64,000 nucleotides of DNA from an uncultured Selenomonadales bacterium (lineage in GTDB: Bacteria > Bacillota > Negativicutes > Acidaminococcales > Acidaminococcaceae), in NCBI GenBank assembly GCA_900315805.1, contig ONAN01000004.1:62001-126000 (forward strand), given 5' to 3'. Positions 45,449 through 54,005 of this stretch are shown here, piece by piece (position 1 is the stretch's first letter; each line of letters starts with the position of its first letter). The notes under the pieces were generated by a model. It saw nothing but the letters and a program-made list of their open reading frames with translations, had not been told where the DNA came from and ran no database searches. A program made the translations under genes and the position numbers.

Positions 45449-46216
45449 ATGAAAAAGTTACTGGTTCTCGTACTGTCCTTACTGACGATCCTGGCCCTGT
45501 CCGGCTGCGGCGGCAGCGGCCCCAAGAAAATGGTCATCGGCCTGGATGACAACTTTGCCCCCATGGGCTTCCGCGACAAAGACAACAAAATTGTCGGCTT
45601 CGACATCGACATGGCCCGCGAGGCCTGCAAGCGCGCCGGCATGGAAGTTGAATTCAAGCCCATCGACTGGAGCGCCAAGGAAGCCGAACTGAACGGCAAA
45701 CGCATTGACGCCATCTGGAACTGCTTCACCATCAACCCGGAACGTGAAAAGGTCATCCACTTCTCCAAACCCTATATCAACAACGCCCAGGTTGTGGCCG
45801 TTCCGACCGCTTCCCCCATCAAGACCCTGGCGGACCTGAAAGGCAAGACCGTCGGCGTGCAGGACGACTCCACCGGCAGCTACCTGCTGGACGGCAAGTT
45901 CTCCGACCTGCGCAAAGGCCTGAAGGAATACAAAAAGTATCCTGACTTCGCAGCCGCTTTCCTCGACATCGACTCCGGCCGTCTGGACGCCCTCGTGGTC
46001 GACGAAATCCTGGCCCGTTACTACATGAAGAAGGCCCCCGGCAAATACAGACTGCTGGACGAAGGCCTGGGTAAAGAAGTCGTCGGCGTCGGCTTCCGCA
46101 AGAACGACAAGGAATTTGCGGACCGCATCGACAAGGCATTGGATGAAATGAAGAAGGACGGCACTGCCAAGAAGATTTCCCAGCAGTGGTTCGGTTCCGA
46201 CATCATCCACTATTAA
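45449..46216 (+). CDS. Amino acid ABC transporter substrate-binding lipoprotein
   Basis: A 255-residue periplasmic-binding-type lipoprotein (SBP family 3). The signal peptide ends at lipobox LSGC (Cys20). The mature domain has MVIGLDDNFAPMGFRDKDNKIVGFDIDMARE, with the DxxFxPxxF.D...GFDID pattern of polar amino acid binders, and WNCFTINPEREK. The permease and ATPase genes follow. Cystine, glutamine or arginine-type substrates are all possible. A hairpin between this gene and the permease gene may raise its share of the transcript. Confidence 0.93.
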   Translation: MKKLLVLVLSLLTILALSGCGGSGPKKMVIGLDDNFAPMGFRDKDNKIVGFDIDMAREACKRAGMEVEFKPIDWSAKEAELNGKRIDAIWNCFTINPEREKVIHFSKPYINNAQVVAVPTASPIKTLADLKGKTVGVQDDSTGSYLLDGKFSDLRKGLKEYKKYPDFAAAFLDIDSGRLDALVVDEILARYYMKKAPGKYRLLDEGLGKEVVGVGFRKNDKEFADRIDKALDEMKKDGTAKKISQQWFGSDIIHY

Positions 46217-46225
46217 TTCCAGCTT

Positions 46226-46257
46226 AAAAGGCCGGTGGCATTTACCATCGGCCTTTT
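46226..46257 (+). terminator. Intra-operon hairpin/terminator after the binding-protein gene
   Basis: AAAAGGCCGGTGG (46226-46238) pairs with CCATCGGCCTTTT (46245-46257) with one mismatch. It lies 10 bp after the binding-protein stop and 22 bp before the permease gene. Likely a partial terminator that sets binding protein above permease. Confidence 0.75.
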
Positions 46258-46279
46258 CGGCGTGATTTGAGGTTATTCT

Positions 46280-46930
46280 ATGGATTACGTTATTTCGATT
46301 CTCCCGCAGATGCTCCACGGCACCATGGACACCCTGCGCCTGTTCTTCATCACCATCGTGCTGTCCATTCCCCTGGGCATCGTGCTGGCCTTCGCCCGCG
46401 TCTCCGGGTTCGGCTGGCTCCGCAAGATCGTGGCGGCCTACGTGTACGTGCTGCGCGGCACCCCCCTGATGCTGCAGCTGCTCTTCGTGTACTTCGGCCT
46501 GCCGTTCCTGCCGTACATCGGCATGCGTCTCGACGACTTTCCCGCGGCGGTCCTGGCCTTCGTGCTGAACTACGCCGCCTATTTCTGCGAAATCTTCCGC
46601 GCCGGCATCCAGGCCATCCCCAAGGGCCAGTACGAAGCCGCCAAGACCCTCGGCATGAACTACATCCAGACCATGCGCCGCATCATCCTGCCGCAGGTCA
46701 TCAAGATCATTCTGCCGCCTATCAGCAATGAAACCATCACCCTCGTCAAGGATACGTCGTTGATCTACATTCTGGCCATGAACGACCTGCTGCGCACGAC
46801 CCGCAACCTCGTGCAGCGCGACTTCAACATCATGCCGTTCCTCGTGGCCGGCGTGTTCTACCTGATCATGACCCTCATCTTGACGGCCGGGTTCAACAGA
46901 CTGGAAAAGCACTACGCGAAATGGGATTGA
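46280..46930 (+). CDS. Amino acid ABC transporter permease
   Basis: A 216-residue permease of the His/Glu/Gln/Arg family with about five membrane segments. The ATPase-contact loop EIFRAGIQAIPKGQYEAAKTLG (about 109-130) is the EAA motif of these systems. It has VYVLRGTPLMLQLLF near residues 53-67. The RBS is GAGG. It pairs with the next gene's ATPase and the preceding binding protein. Confidence 0.94.
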   Translation: MDYVISILPQMLHGTMDTLRLFFITIVLSIPLGIVLAFARVSGFGWLRKIVAAYVYVLRGTPLMLQLLFVYFGLPFLPYIGMRLDDFPAAVLAFVLNYAAYFCEIFRAGIQAIPKGQYEAAKTLGMNYIQTMRRIILPQVIKIILPPISNETITLVKDTSLIYILAMNDLLRTTRNLVQRDFNIMPFLVAGVFYLIMTLILTAGFNRLEKHYAKWD

Positions 46931-46967
46931 CGCGTACCGATAAGATGTAGAGAGACAGAGGAAGCAA

Positions 46968-47723
46968 ATGGAAAAGATTGTAGCGAAAAACATCAAGAAA
47001 AGCTTCGACGACCTGGACGTGCTCAAGGGCATCGACCTGGAGGTCGGCGAAGGCGAAGTGGTGGCCATCATCGGCCCTTCCGGCGGCGGCAAGAGCACGC
47101 TGCTGCGCTGCCTGAACAAATTGGAAACCATCGACGGCGGCAGCATCGTCATCGAAGGGGAGACCCTGGCGGAGACGACGCCCGACGGCGAAGTCAAATA
47201 CAGTCCCGACGCCTCGCGCATTGCCTGCAAAATGGGCATGGTCTTCCAGCAGTTCAACCTGTTCCCCCACATGACGGTGCTCCAGAACCTGATGGAGGCG
47301 CCCGTGCGCGTCCAGCACCGGCCTGTCGAAGAAGTGCGCCAGGAGGCCCTGGCCCTGCTGCGCAAGGTCGGCCTGGAAGACAAGCAGGACCAGTATCCGC
47401 GCCGCCTGTCCGGCGGCCAGCAGCAGCGCGTGGCCATTGCCCGCGCCCTGTGCAACAAACCGAACATCATGCTCTTCGACGAACCCACGTCGTCCCTGGA
47501 TCCGGAACTGACGGGCGAAGTGCTCAAGACCATGCGCAACCTGGCCGAAGACCACATGACCATGGTCGTCGTCACCCATGAAATGGGCTTTGCCCGCGAA
47601 GTGGCGACGAAAGTGCTCTTCATGTGCGACGGCATCGTGCAGGAACAGGGCACGCCGGAAGAGATTTTCGGCCATCCGAAGAACGAACGCCTGCGGAGTT
47701 TCCTGCAAAGCATCCTCAAGTAA
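46968..47723 (+). CDS. Amino acid ABC transporter ATP-binding protein (GlnQ type)
   Basis: A 251-residue ATPase. Walker A is GPSGGGKST (about 37-45), the signature is [15 protein letters not shown] (about 145-159) and Walker B is [15 protein letters not shown]. An insert after strand 3 ([18 protein letters not shown]) distinguishes it from the shortest family members. It completes the polar amino acid importer. larE begins 16 bp after its stop. Confidence 0.95.
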   Translation: MEKIVAKNIKKSFDDLDVLKGIDLEVGEGEVVAIIGPSGGGKSTLLRCLNKLETIDGGSIVIEGETLAETTPDGEVKYSPDASRIACKMGMVFQQFNLFPHMTVLQNLMEAPVRVQHRPVEEVRQEALALLRKVGLEDKQDQYPRRLSGGQQQRVAIARALCNKPNIMLFDEPTSSLDPELTGEVLKTMRNLAEDHMTMVVVTHEMGFAREVATKVLFMCDGIVQEQGTPEEIFGHPKNERLRSFLQSILK

Positions 47724-47738
47724 GGGACGGTGATTTCC

Positions 47739-48599
47739 ATGCCTACCATGCCAAGCGTGACAGCCAAACGCAAACTGAAATACGACGCCCTGCACAAGAA
47801 GGAACTGAAACTGCGGGAAATCCTCGGCGAAATGGGCAACGTGGCCGTCGCCCTGAGCGGCGGCGCCGATTCGGCCTTCCTGCTGGCCGAGGCGGCCCAC
47901 GTGAACTCCATGAAGGTCATGGCCGTGACCGTCACGTCCATCAGCTATGCTGAAAAGGAAAAGCGGGACGCGGCCAAACTGGTCAGCCTCTTCGGGGTGC
48001 GCCACCGCTATCTGGAAGTGGACCAGATGGAGATTCCCGAATTCGTGGCCAACCAGCCCGACCGCTGCTATTACTGCAAAAAGGCCATCTTCAGCGCCAT
48101 CCAGACCGTGGCGGCCCAGGATGGGTTTACGCATGTCGTGGACGGCGGCAACATGGACGACCTGAAGGAATACCGCCCGGGTGCCAAGGCCCTGGAGGAA
48201 CTGGGCATCCGCAGCCCCATGCAGGAAGCGGGGCTGACGAAGGAAGATATCCGCGCCCTGTCCCGGGAAATCGGCCTCTTCACGGCTTCCAAACCGTCGT
48301 ACGCCTGCCTGGCGAGCCGCATTCCCTACGGGGAACCCATTACGCCGGAAAAGCTGGCCCGCGTCGAGGCGGCGGAAACCTATTTGTCCGAACTGGGCTT
48401 TGACCTTATCCGCGTCCGGGCCCACGGCAACCTGGCCCGCATCGAAGTGGACCCGCACCAGATCACGCTCTTGACGCAGGAACGCACCCGGTCGCGCATC
48501 ATCGACCGCTTTAAGGAACTGGGCTTCCAATACGTGGCGGCGGATCTGCAGGGATTCCGCAGCGGCAGCCTCGATGAAGGGCTGGACAAGCAGCAGTGA
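47739..48599 (+). CDS. larE: ATP-dependent sulfur transferase LarE (three-cysteine form)
   Basis: A 286-residue PP-loop enzyme that inserts sulfur into the nickel-pincer nucleotide cofactor of lactate racemase. The PP-loop is LSGGADSAF (about 39-47). Cysteines at 110, 113 (RCYYCK) and 190 (YACLASR) give the three-Cys pattern reported for LarE proteins that bind a [4Fe-4S] cluster, rather than the single sacrificial Cys of the Lactobacillus enzyme. The ATG at 47739 follows AAGGGACGGTGA. larA, larB and larC are not in the window. Placement directly after an amino acid transporter operon may be incidental. Confidence 0.88.
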   Translation: MPTMPSVTAKRKLKYDALHKKELKLREILGEMGNVAVALSGGADSAFLLAEAAHVNSMKVMAVTVTSISYAEKEKRDAAKLVSLFGVRHRYLEVDQMEIPEFVANQPDRCYYCKKAIFSAIQTVAAQDGFTHVVDGGNMDDLKEYRPGAKALEELGIRSPMQEAGLTKEDIRALSREIGLFTASKPSYACLASRIPYGEPITPEKLARVEAAETYLSELGFDLIRVRAHGNLARIEVDPHQITLLTQERTRSRIIDRFKELGFQYVAADLQGFRSGSLDEGLDKQQ

Positions 48600-48620
48600 C
48601 AGCTGCGGCAGCATAAAATA

Positions 48621-48672
48621 AACCCCCCGGAAACCGGGCCTCCTTCAGGAGACAGCCGGTTTTCGGGGGTTG
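48621..48672. terminator. Bidirectional terminator between larE and lgt
   Basis: A long interrupted hairpin: AACCCCC(C)GGAAACCGG on the left pairs with CCGGTTTTCGGGGGTT on the right, with an inner CTCCTTCAGGAG stem. T-rich flanks exist on both strands, suiting the convergent genes. Confidence 0.85.
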
Positions 48673-48677
48673 TTCGT

Positions 48678-49580
48678 TTAATTGCGTTTTTTGCGGTGCT
48701 TTTTTGCGTCCCGGCCGGACAGGACATCGGTTGGGGATTCGGCAGGGTCCGTTTCCGTGTCGTCCTCGGAGACGATGACGGCGGCACCGGGCTGCATGAT
48801 GGCTTCGGGATGGCGCCGGCCGTACCAGGCGGCGTAGAGGAAGAAGGCGGCGCAGACAATCATGAAGAAGAGGCTCGTGGACTGGGCGCTCGTCAGGCCG
48901 AAGAGCCACGGTTCCGCGTAGTCGCCGCGCAGAAATTCCAGGCAGAAGCGTTCCAGGGAGTACAGGAAGCCGTACAGGCAGAGCGTCTGGCCTTTCGTGT
49001 GGCGGAAGGAGCGGAAGAGGAGCAGGAGGGCGAAGATGACGACGTCGATCTGGCCTTCCCACACTTCGGCCGGCCACAGGGGCTGGCTGCCGTAAGTGGC
49101 GCGGGCGAGGGTGCCTTCGGGGTAGAGGATGCCGAAATTGCCGCCCGTCGGGGCACCGAAGGCATCGCCGTTCAGCAGGTTCGCCATGCGGCCGATGGCC
49201 TGCCCCAGGATCATGGCCGGGCAGGTGATGTCGGCCAGGGCGATCCAGTCGATGCGGTGCCGCTTGCAGTACCAGATGCCCGCGGCCAGGCCGGCGAGCA
49301 TACCGCCCTGGACGGCCATGCCGCCCTGCCAGACGAAGGGGATTTCCAGCAGGTGGTCCTGGTAATAGGACCAGTCGAAGAAGAACACGTCCCACAGGCG
49401 GGCGCCGATGAGGCCGGCAAAGCCGCCGTAAATGCCCAGGTCCAGCACGTATCGGTGCCAGCGGCCGTCCTGGCGGGCCAGGAAATAGGCCGTCGCCGTC
49501 GCCATGAAGATGGCCAGGCAGAGCATGAGGCCGTACATGCGGATGGGAAAATCGCCGATGAAGGTCAGATATTGATGCAT
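48678..49580 (-). CDS. lgt: Prolipoprotein diacylglyceryl transferase
   Basis: A 300-residue membrane enzyme that transfers diacylglycerol to the lipobox cysteine of prolipoproteins. It begins MHQYLTFIGDFPIRMYGLML and has the family segments GARLWDVFFF, the HGG-type WQGGMAVQGGMLAG (about 93-106) and the signature GRMANLLNGDAFGAPT (about 130-145). A charged cytoplasmic tail (about 265-300) is longer than usual. The HGG motif, normally carrying a conserved His, reads WQGG here, a variant also known in other lineages. Several lipoproteins in the window are its clients. Confidence 0.93.
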   Translation of the reverse strand: MHQYLTFIGDFPIRMYGLMLCLAIFMATATAYFLARQDGRWHRYVLDLGIYGGFAGLIGARLWDVFFFDWSYYQDHLLEIPFVWQGGMAVQGGMLAGLAAGIWYCKRHRIDWIALADITCPAMILGQAIGRMANLLNGDAFGAPTGGNFGILYPEGTLARATYGSQPLWPAEVWEGQIDVVIFALLLLFRSFRHTKGQTLCLYGFLYSLERFCLEFLRGDYAEPWLFGLTSAQSTSLFFMIVCAAFFLYAAWYGRRHPEAIMQPGAAVIVSEDDTETDPAESPTDVLSGRDAKKHRKKRN

Positions 49581-49669
49581 AGGATTCCTCTTTCCATAAC
49601 GTTTTACAATGATGTACCCTCATTTTAGCACAAATTTTTCCGCCGTTGAAAGTTTTTTTGAAAAACCTC

Positions 49670-49698
49670 TTGACAGATTTACGCCGAGGGTTTACTAT
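49670..49698 (+). promoter_or_regulatory. Promoter of the tRNA-Gln gene
   Basis: TTGACA (49670-49675), 17 bp, TACTAT (49693-49698), 16 bp before the tRNA. A second TATAAT (49831-49836) precedes tRNA-Glu. Confidence 0.75.
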
Positions 49699-49714
49699 AT
49701 ACGAGTAACGTCAC

Positions 49715-49788
49715 TCCGGGATGGTGTAATGGTAGCACAGGAGATTCTGGATCTTCTTGTCTGGGTTCGAGCCCTAGTCCCGGAGCCA
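49715..49788 (+). tRNA. tRNA-Gln (anticodon CTG)
   Basis: Acceptor TCCGGGA / TCCCGGA, anticodon stem GGAGA / TCTTC with loop TTCTGGA (anticodon CTG), T-loop GGTTCGAGCCC and encoded CCA. Its charging would go through GluRS and GatCAB if no GlnRS exists. Confidence 0.92.
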
Positions 49789-49854
49789 TTTTTTTTGCCC
49801 GTATGATTTCCCAAAGGGCAGAAAATGTAGTATAATGGTTACACAATTCCACAT

Positions 49855-49929
49855 GGCGCCATGGTCAAGAGGCTAAGACGTCGCCCTCTCAAGGCGAAAT
49901 CATGGGTTCGATCCCCATTGGCGCTGCCA
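49855..49929 (+). tRNA. tRNA-Glu (anticodon CTC)
   Basis: Acceptor GGCGCCA / TGGCGCT, anticodon loop CCTCTCAA (anticodon CTC), T-loop GGTTCGATCCC and encoded CCA. It lies 66 bp after tRNA-Gln. Confidence 0.92.
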
Positions 49930-49939
49930 CGAAACAACG

Positions 49940-49968
49940 GCCTTCCGTGCAAGCGGAAGGCTTTTTTT
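49940..49968 (+). terminator. Terminator after tRNA-Glu
   Basis: 8-bp stem GCCTTCCG / CGGAAGGC with a six-base loop and seven T residues. Confidence 0.92.
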
Positions 49969-50026
49969 GTGCCTGCGGCGGGGCGGATGGCGGCGCCGCA
50001 GTGTTCAAAAATTAGCAGAATGACTG

Positions 50027-50034
50027 TGTATACA
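50027..50034. promoter_or_regulatory. TGTATACA operator half of the third AGCS symporter gene
   Basis: TGTATACA (within GTGTATACAT) about 145 bp upstream of the symporter start. It is the same core as at 10250-10287 and 11947-11962. Confidence 0.5.
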
Positions 50035-50178
50035 TTATATTTGCGACATTTTCGCCGTTTTCCGTGTTCGGACTGTTAACATTTATTTCCAAATGTACTA
50101 TAATGAACAAAAATTATATGCAGTTTCCGTTGGATTTCTCCTGCCCGCCGTGGCAGGACTGCAGAGAGGGGTATTTTC

Positions 50179-51711
50179 ATGAAAGAGTTGTTTGAGAGTG
50201 TCAACAGCATTTTGACATTCGTCGGCCCTTTGTCGGATTTCTTCTGGGATTTCCCGACAAACTTCGCGTTTTATAAGGCCATTCCGATCCTGGGGAATTT
50301 CTCCCTGGCGGTCATCGTGCTTTTCGGCGCCGGCATCTACTTCAGCCTGCGCCTGGGCTTCATCCAGGTGACGCACTTCAAGAGCGGCATCAAGATGATG
50401 GTCCACCGCCGCACGGCCAAAACGGGTATTTCCCCGCTGGCGGCCTTCTTCCTGTCCTCGGCCATGCGCGTCGGCCCCGGCAATATCCTGGGCGTCACCG
50501 GCGCCATTTCCGTCGGCGGCCCCGGCGCCCTCTTCTGGATGTGGGTTTCGGCCTTCTTCGGCATGGCCGTGGCCTACACCGAAGCCACCATGGCCCAGCT
50601 CTTCAAGGAAAAGAAGGATGACGAGTTCGTCGGCGGCCTGCCGTTCTACGGCCGCCGCCTCCTGGGCAACAAAGTCTGGGTGGGCGTCCTCCTCTCCTGC
50701 GTCTACATTTTCTACGCCCTCATGTGCCTGCCGGCCCAGGGCTTCAACGTCGTGTCCTCCGTGGGGGCCATGGCGGAAATCCTGACGGGCGGCAAAATCG
50801 CGACGACGTCCGCCCTGTACTGGATCGTGGCGGCCATCGTGGTCATCGGCACGGGCGTCATCGCCTTCGGCGGCATCAAGAAAGTCACGAAAGTCACGGA
50901 CCGCATGGTTCCGGTCATGGCCGTCGTCTATTGCGCCACGGTCATCGTCCTGATCCTGGCCAACGTGGACAGCGTACCGTACTTCTTCCGTTCCGTCTTC
51001 TCCGGTGCCTTCACGCCGGAAGCCGTCTTCGGCGGCGCCTTCGGCACGGCGCTGGTACAGGGCGTGAAACGCGGCCTCATGAGTAACGAAGCCGGCCAGG
51101 GCACCATCACCATGGCCGCTGCCGCAGCCGATGCCAAGCATCCCTGCGAACAGGGCATCGTCGCCGCTCTGGGCGTCTTCCTGGATACGCACATCATCTG
51201 CACCATGACGGGCTTCATCGTCGTCATGGCCCATGCCTGGACCACGAACTTCGCCGCCTGGGACAAGGCGGGCAAACTGCCGAAGTTCCTCATGAGCGTC
51301 CAGCAGATGACGCCGGCACCGAGCTTCCACACGGTGGTGCTCTTCCTGCTGACCCTGTGCTTCTGCCTGTTCGCCTACACCTGCCTGCTGGGTATGATTT
51401 CCTATTCTGAAATCGCCGGCAACCGCATCAGCCGGAACGCCAGCTTCATCAACCTGATCCGCGTGGTCGGCCTCATCGTGGCCGCCTTCGGCATCCTCGT
51501 CAACATCGCCGGCTACGACCTGGGCAACCTGTGGGCCTTCTCCGACCTGGCGAACATCATCATCGTCTACTTCAACGTGCCGCTGCTCTTCATCGGCGCG
51601 CATTACGTCCTCAAAGCGACGGAACACTATAAACGGACCGGCGGCGAAAGCTTCACCGGCTCCGTCGTCGGCATCGAACGCGAGTACTGGGACGGCAAAG
51701 ACAAGGACTGA
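50179..51711 (+). CDS. Alanine/glycine:cation symporter (AGCS family), copy 3
   Basis: A 510-residue AGCS carrier, the longest of the four. The N-terminus has an extra segment (VNSILTFVGPLSDFFWDFPT) before the first core helix. Core marks are SSAMRVGPGNILGVTGAISVGGPG (about 93-116), the signature GVKRGLMSNEAGQGTITMA (about 295-313) and a C-terminal polar tail. In the position where copies 1 and 2 have ATVGTGNI it has MRVGPGNI, so substrate preference may differ. It has its own upstream TGTATACA site, and a DUF218-like gene follows 27 bp later. Confidence 0.94.
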   Translation: MKELFESVNSILTFVGPLSDFFWDFPTNFAFYKAIPILGNFSLAVIVLFGAGIYFSLRLGFIQVTHFKSGIKMMVHRRTAKTGISPLAAFFLSSAMRVGPGNILGVTGAISVGGPGALFWMWVSAFFGMAVAYTEATMAQLFKEKKDDEFVGGLPFYGRRLLGNKVWVGVLLSCVYIFYALMCLPAQGFNVVSSVGAMAEILTGGKIATTSALYWIVAAIVVIGTGVIAFGGIKKVTKVTDRMVPVMAVVYCATVIVLILANVDSVPYFFRSVFSGAFTPEAVFGGAFGTALVQGVKRGLMSNEAGQGTITMAAAAADAKHPCEQGIVAALGVFLDTHIICTMTGFIVVMAHAWTTNFAAWDKAGKLPKFLMSVQQMTPAPSFHTVVLFLLTLCFCLFAYTCLLGMISYSEIAGNRISRNASFINLIRVVGLIVAAFGILVNIAGYDLGNLWAFSDLANIIIVYFNVPLLFIGAHYVLKATEHYKRTGGESFTGSVVGIEREYWDGKDKD

Positions 51712-51738
51712 CTGCCTCCTGTGGAATGAGGTGACCGT

Positions 51739-52335
51739 ATGGGGCTCCTGAACGGCCTCTATCAGGCGTTTTCCCCCTTGTGGGATAGTTTATACGGGAA
51801 ACGGCGGAACGCTGCGGAGAAACGGATTCTGCCCTTTTCCGGGCTGTCCGGATACCGGTACTGCCTCGTGCGCTGCGTCCGGGAGGACGGGGGCCCCGGC
51901 CGGGAGCTGGAGCACCGCCTCGACCTGGTGATGCAGCTGGCCGCGGCCTGTCCGGACATGGTCTTCGTCCTTTCCGGCCGCCCTGCCGTCAAGCCGCGCG
52001 AAGGCTCGGAGCGCAAGCCCCGGCCCGCCGACCCGGATTTGGCGGCGCAGTACCTGGAACGACAGGGCCTGCCGGCCCGCCGCATCGTCCTGGACGACCA
52101 GGGCTGGAGCGTGTTCCGCAGCATCCTGTCGTGGCAGCACCTGAAACTGCCCGCCCGCTACGTGATCCTGGCGGAACCGTCCGAACTGGTGCGGGCCTTC
52201 CACTGCGCCCGCCACCTCGGCATGGATCCGTCCCTGTTGACGGACCCGGCGGGTACGATGTCCCTGCCGCCTGCGGACGCAAAAGAAAAGGCGGCCTTCG
52301 CGGCCGACGTGCTGCAGTGCCTCTTCAACATCTGA
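51739..52335 (+). CDS. DUF218 (YdcF/ElyC-like) domain protein
   Basis: A 198-residue protein. The core pattern fits the DUF218 Rossmann-like fold: MVFVLSGRPAV (about 74-84), AAQYLERQGLPARRIVLDDQGWS (about 103-125), and YVILAEPSELVRAFHCARHLGM (about 141-162). Members are linked to envelope polysaccharide or vancomycin-resistance-like functions. No signal peptide or membrane helix is visible, unlike SanA or ElyC. The family call is by pattern only. It lies directly after AGCS copy 3 and before a terminator. Confidence 0.55.
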   Translation: MGLLNGLYQAFSPLWDSLYGKRRNAAEKRILPFSGLSGYRYCLVRCVREDGGPGRELEHRLDLVMQLAAACPDMVFVLSGRPAVKPREGSERKPRPADPDLAAQYLERQGLPARRIVLDDQGWSVFRSILSWQHLKLPARYVILAEPSELVRAFHCARHLGMDPSLLTDPAGTMSLPPADAKEKAAFAADVLQCLFNI

Positions 52336-52350
52336 ATCAAAGTAAAAAAC

Positions 52351-52389
52351 AATGCCTGCCCCGGAACAATTTCCGGGACAGGCATTTTG
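52351..52389. terminator. Bidirectional terminator between the DUF218-like gene and AGCS copy 4
   Basis: AATGCCTGCCCCGGAA (52351-52366) pairs with TTCCGGGACAGGCATT (52371-52386) with one mismatch; T-runs on both sides. Confidence 0.88.
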
Positions 52390-52403
52390 TTGCATCGTAT
52401 GGA

Positions 52404-53819
52404 TTAGTTGTCTTTGTCGACGCCCCAGGCATGGATGCCGTCCATATCGGGCATGATGTGCGGGTCGAAGACGGGGTCCTTGCCTTCGCGGCGCTGTTTC
52501 ATGTAGTCCGCGAGGGCTATCTTGGCGCGCGGGAAGAGGCGGGCGATGGCGTAGAGGTTCGTCGTGGCCAGGAAGGCCATGAACAGGTCGGCCATGTCCC
52601 AGACCAGCGGCAGGGATGCGATGGAACCGAACATGACCATGCCGACGGTGCAGGCGCGCAGGATATACAGGGCGATCTTCTTTTCGGAGATGACGTTGAT
52701 GTTGATTTCGCCGTAGTAGTAATTGCCTACGAGGGAGCTGAAGGCGAAGAGGGTGATCATGAGGGCGATGAAGTAGACGGCCCAGCCGCCGACTTCGCTG
52801 GACAGGCATTTCTGTACCAGGGCGATGCCCGTGACCTTGCCGCCGATTTCATAGACGCCGGACAGCAGGACCAGGAAGGCCGATGCGGAGCAGATGATCA
52901 GCGTGTCCACATAGACGCCGAAAGCCTGGGTCAGGCCCTGTTTGACAGGATGGCTGACTTTGGCCGTGGCAGCGGCGTTCGGGACGGAGCCTTCACCGGC
53001 TTCGTTGGAGAACAGGCCGCGCTTGATGCCGTTCATGATGCAGGCGCCGAAGCCGCCGGCCACAGCGGCCTGCGGGGCAAAGGCGTTCGAGAAGATGAGG
53101 CCGATGACGGCCGGCAGTTTGTCCAGATTCAGGAAGATGACGACGACCGTGATCAGCAGGTAGATGCCGGCCATGACAGGCACGAGCATTTCCGCGACTT
53201 TGGCGACGACCTGGGCACCGCCGCAGATGATGATGGCCACCAGGATGGCGATGACGGCGCCGACGAGGGCACGGTCCCAGCCAAGGGAGGCTTCCAGGGA
53301 CAGGGTGATGGTGTTGGCCTGCAGGGAGTTGTAAACCAGCGAGAAGGTAGCCATCAGCAGGATGGAGAACAGTTTCGCCAGTTTCGGCATATGCAGGACG
53401 TTTTCAATGTAGTAGGCAGGGCCGCCGTGGAAGGCGCCTTCGCCTTTCGGAATCTTGTAGATCTGGGCCAGCGTGCTTTCCACGAAACCCGTGGCGCTGC
53501 CGATGATGGCGACGACCCACATCCAGAAGATGGCACCGGGTCCGCCGAGGACGATGGCGATGGCCACGCCGGCGATGTTGCCGACGCCGACACGGGACGC
53601 CGTGCTGACGCAGAAGGCCTGGAAGGACGAAATTTCCTTGCCTTCCGATTTGACGCCGACGCCTTCGAGCAGGCAGCGCCACATTTCACGCAGGCAGCGG
53701 ATCTGCACGAAGCCCGTGCGGAACGTGAAATAGAGGCCCAGGCCTAACAGGATGACGATCAGGAATTTGGACCATAGAAAACCATTGATTGTGTTGATGA
53801 CAGCATCTACTGCATCCAC
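52404..53819 (-). CDS. Alanine/glycine:cation symporter (AGCS family), copy 4
   Basis: A 471-residue AGCS carrier on the minus strand. It opens VDAVINTINGFLWSKFLIVILLG, has SRVGVGNIAGVAIAIVLGGPG (about 75-95) and the signature GIKRGLFSNEAGEGSVPNAAA (about 262-282). The SRVGVGNIAG segment differs from the ATxGTGNIVG of copies 1 and 2. The gene stands alone between terminators and I see no TGTATACA palindrome in its upstream region (53820-53921), so it may escape the regulator of the other copies. Confidence 0.94.
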   Translation of the reverse strand: MDAVDAVINTINGFLWSKFLIVILLGLGLYFTFRTGFVQIRCLREMWRCLLEGVGVKSEGKEISSFQAFCVSTASRVGVGNIAGVAIAIVLGGPGAIFWMWVVAIIGSATGFVESTLAQIYKIPKGEGAFHGGPAYYIENVLHMPKLAKLFSILLMATFSLVYNSLQANTITLSLEASLGWDRALVGAVIAILVAIIICGGAQVVAKVAEMLVPVMAGIYLLITVVVIFLNLDKLPAVIGLIFSNAFAPQAAVAGGFGACIMNGIKRGLFSNEAGEGSVPNAAATAKVSHPVKQGLTQAFGVYVDTLIICSASAFLVLLSGVYEIGGKVTGIALVQKCLSSEVGGWAVYFIALMITLFAFSSLVGNYYYGEININVISEKKIALYILRACTVGMVMFGSIASLPLVWDMADLFMAFLATTNLYAIARLFPRAKIALADYMKQRREGKDPVFDPHIMPDMDGIHAWGVDKDN

Positions 53820-53921
53820 TGAAATCCCCTCCTATGTACTCACAGATTGCAGGTCCCCATGGACCGGCACAAATTTGTGTTCATTATATCACAGAAATTT
53901 TACAATTGGAACGCAGGGTTA

Positions 53922-53951
53922 CAAAAAAGGCGGTCCGCAGGGACCGCCTTT
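53922..53951 (-). terminator. Terminator of the peptidase-dcuC operon
   Basis: Read on the minus strand: stem GGCGGTCC / GGACCGCC with CTGC loop, then six T residues. It lies 55 bp past the dcuC stop. Confidence 0.88.
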
Positions 53952-54005
53952 CCGTTTATTGTTTTGTTTGCTTTCGTCTGCTGCAGACCTTCGGGCCGCC
54001 GCGGG

